NCBI GenBank assembly: GCA_959601025.1
Contig: CAUGOD010000030.1
Coordinates: 1 to 34,879 of the forward strand
Direction of reading: 5' to 3'
Source of the DNA: an uncultured Oscillospiraceae bacterium
Lineage (GTDB): Bacteria > Bacillota > Clostridia > Oscillospirales > Acutalibacteraceae
DNA: 34,879 nt
Both the position numbers and the translations under genes were made by a program. Position 1 is the first letter of the stretch; each line of letters begins with the position of its first letter. This document shows positions 34,382 through 34,879 of the stretch, piece after piece. The notes beneath the pieces are model-generated. The model had not been told where the DNA came from, made no database searches, and was given only the letters and a program-made list of their open reading frames with translations.

Positions 34382-34813
34382 TTACCCCCCTTTTCGCTTT
34401 AGTGTTTCATACATCAGTTTATACCCTCGCGCATTCGCGCGGATGTCATCGATAAATACCAAGTTCTGAATACGGGGATTCTGTTCGATATATTTGCGTA
34501 ACAGTATGCCGCCCCCGCCGATGATGACCGTCTGCCCTACGCACAAATCAATTTTCCGCTCTCTCAGCTGCCCGATGAAATCGTCTAGGTATTGTCTGAT
34601 CTGTGCATCTACAATTTTTACGATCTGCTCCGGGTAATTGGCCGCTCCCCGTATAATCAAATCTATATCGGATTCTTTGAGCAGCATATCCATTCTGCTA
34701 TTGATTTCCTGCATAATTCGATGATATAGGTGAATCACTCCATTTTCCAGGGAATCGCTGTGTTCGATCAAAGGCTTTCCATCAATAATCTGTATGTAAT
34801 CCGCCGTGTTTTC
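34382..34813 (-). pseudogene. parM: ParM/StbA-like actin-type ATPase, 5'-truncated
   Basis: The C-terminal half of an actin-like partition ATPase. The frame starts after a TAA at 34816-34814 and opens with ENTADYIQIIDGKPLIEHSD, which matches the part just after the phosphate-2 motif (DIGGxTxD) of ParM. It continues through IGGGGILLRKYI to FIDDIRANARGYKLMYETL. The first half, with the phosphate-1 loop, is missing, and the sequence further upstream (34817-34879) is AT-rich and non-coding. A short product from TTG 34771 could be made but could not bind ATP. The break falls right in the motif, which suggests a recombination junction, an insertion next to the window, or an assembly edge. Confidence 0.65.
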
Positions 34814-34879
34814 TTAATAGATTATATATGATATAAGTTTATACGATATTGCATCCAATAAGAAAACCAGATATAATCG

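Overview
The window looks like chromosome of a GC-rich Clostridia member, probably Oscillospiraceae/Ruminococcaceae-like. This rests on the Firmicutes gene orders tilS-hpt-ftsH and dnaB-rplI, strong AGGAGG-type ribosome sites, TTG/GTG starts, a DUF1538/P-II pair, a membrane-anchored MurF, and GC-biased codon use that produces very long antisense shadow ORFs. Species cannot be named from sequence alone. No rRNA, tRNA or CRISPR array was recognised.

Left and central part (1 to about 27450, GC-rich, host core). aspS (+) converges on a leftward operon of alpha/beta hydrolase, membrane-anchored murF, ddl and a small GNAT enzyme. The two share a bidirectional terminator, and the operon has a clear promoter at 6062-6090. 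An AbrB-type regulator with a Cys4 tail is divergent from an XRE regulator. Then come a YfhO-type membrane protein and a DUF1538 membrane protein translationally coupled to a double-domain P-II-like protein. A leftward group follows (sugar O-acetyltransferase, DUF815 ATPase, two small unknown genes), and a SLOG/DUF1273 protein is divergent from it. ilvB-ilvN-ilvC (+) forms a branched-chain amino acid operon with its own promoter and terminator. A leftward housekeeping run follows: ychF, rplI, dnaB, tilS, hpt, ftsH.

Right part (about 27450 to 34879, clearly AT-richer, accessory). A tyrosine integrase and a Tn916-type excisionase lie directly upstream of ychF, so an integrative element is inserted there. 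After a structured gene-free stretch of about 0.9 kb comes a redox cassette: a TlpA-like thioredoxin lipoprotein, a 49-residue CXXC membrane peptide (CD1871A-type, not found by ordinary ORF length cut-offs) and a NapH-like polyferredoxin membrane protein. The three are overlapping or nearly so. A response regulator/histidine kinase pair is divergent from them and probably controls them. The right end carries a ParR-like gene and a ParM-like gene that has lost its 5' half.

How the genes work together: Ddl makes D-Ala-D-Ala and MurF attaches it to the peptidoglycan precursor. IlvBN and IlvC carry out the first two shared steps of valine/isoleucine synthesis. The P-II-like protein probably gates the DUF1538 membrane protein. 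The cargo of the element looks like an electron relay from cytoplasmic or membrane Fe-S centres to an extracytoplasmic thiol-disulfide protein, under two-component control. The most unusual points are this redox cassette, the matched two-repeat DUF1538/P-II pair, a REP-like intergenic repeat family, an EF-hand-like loop in FtsH, a Trp-to-Leu change in acetolactate synthase, and the broken parM.
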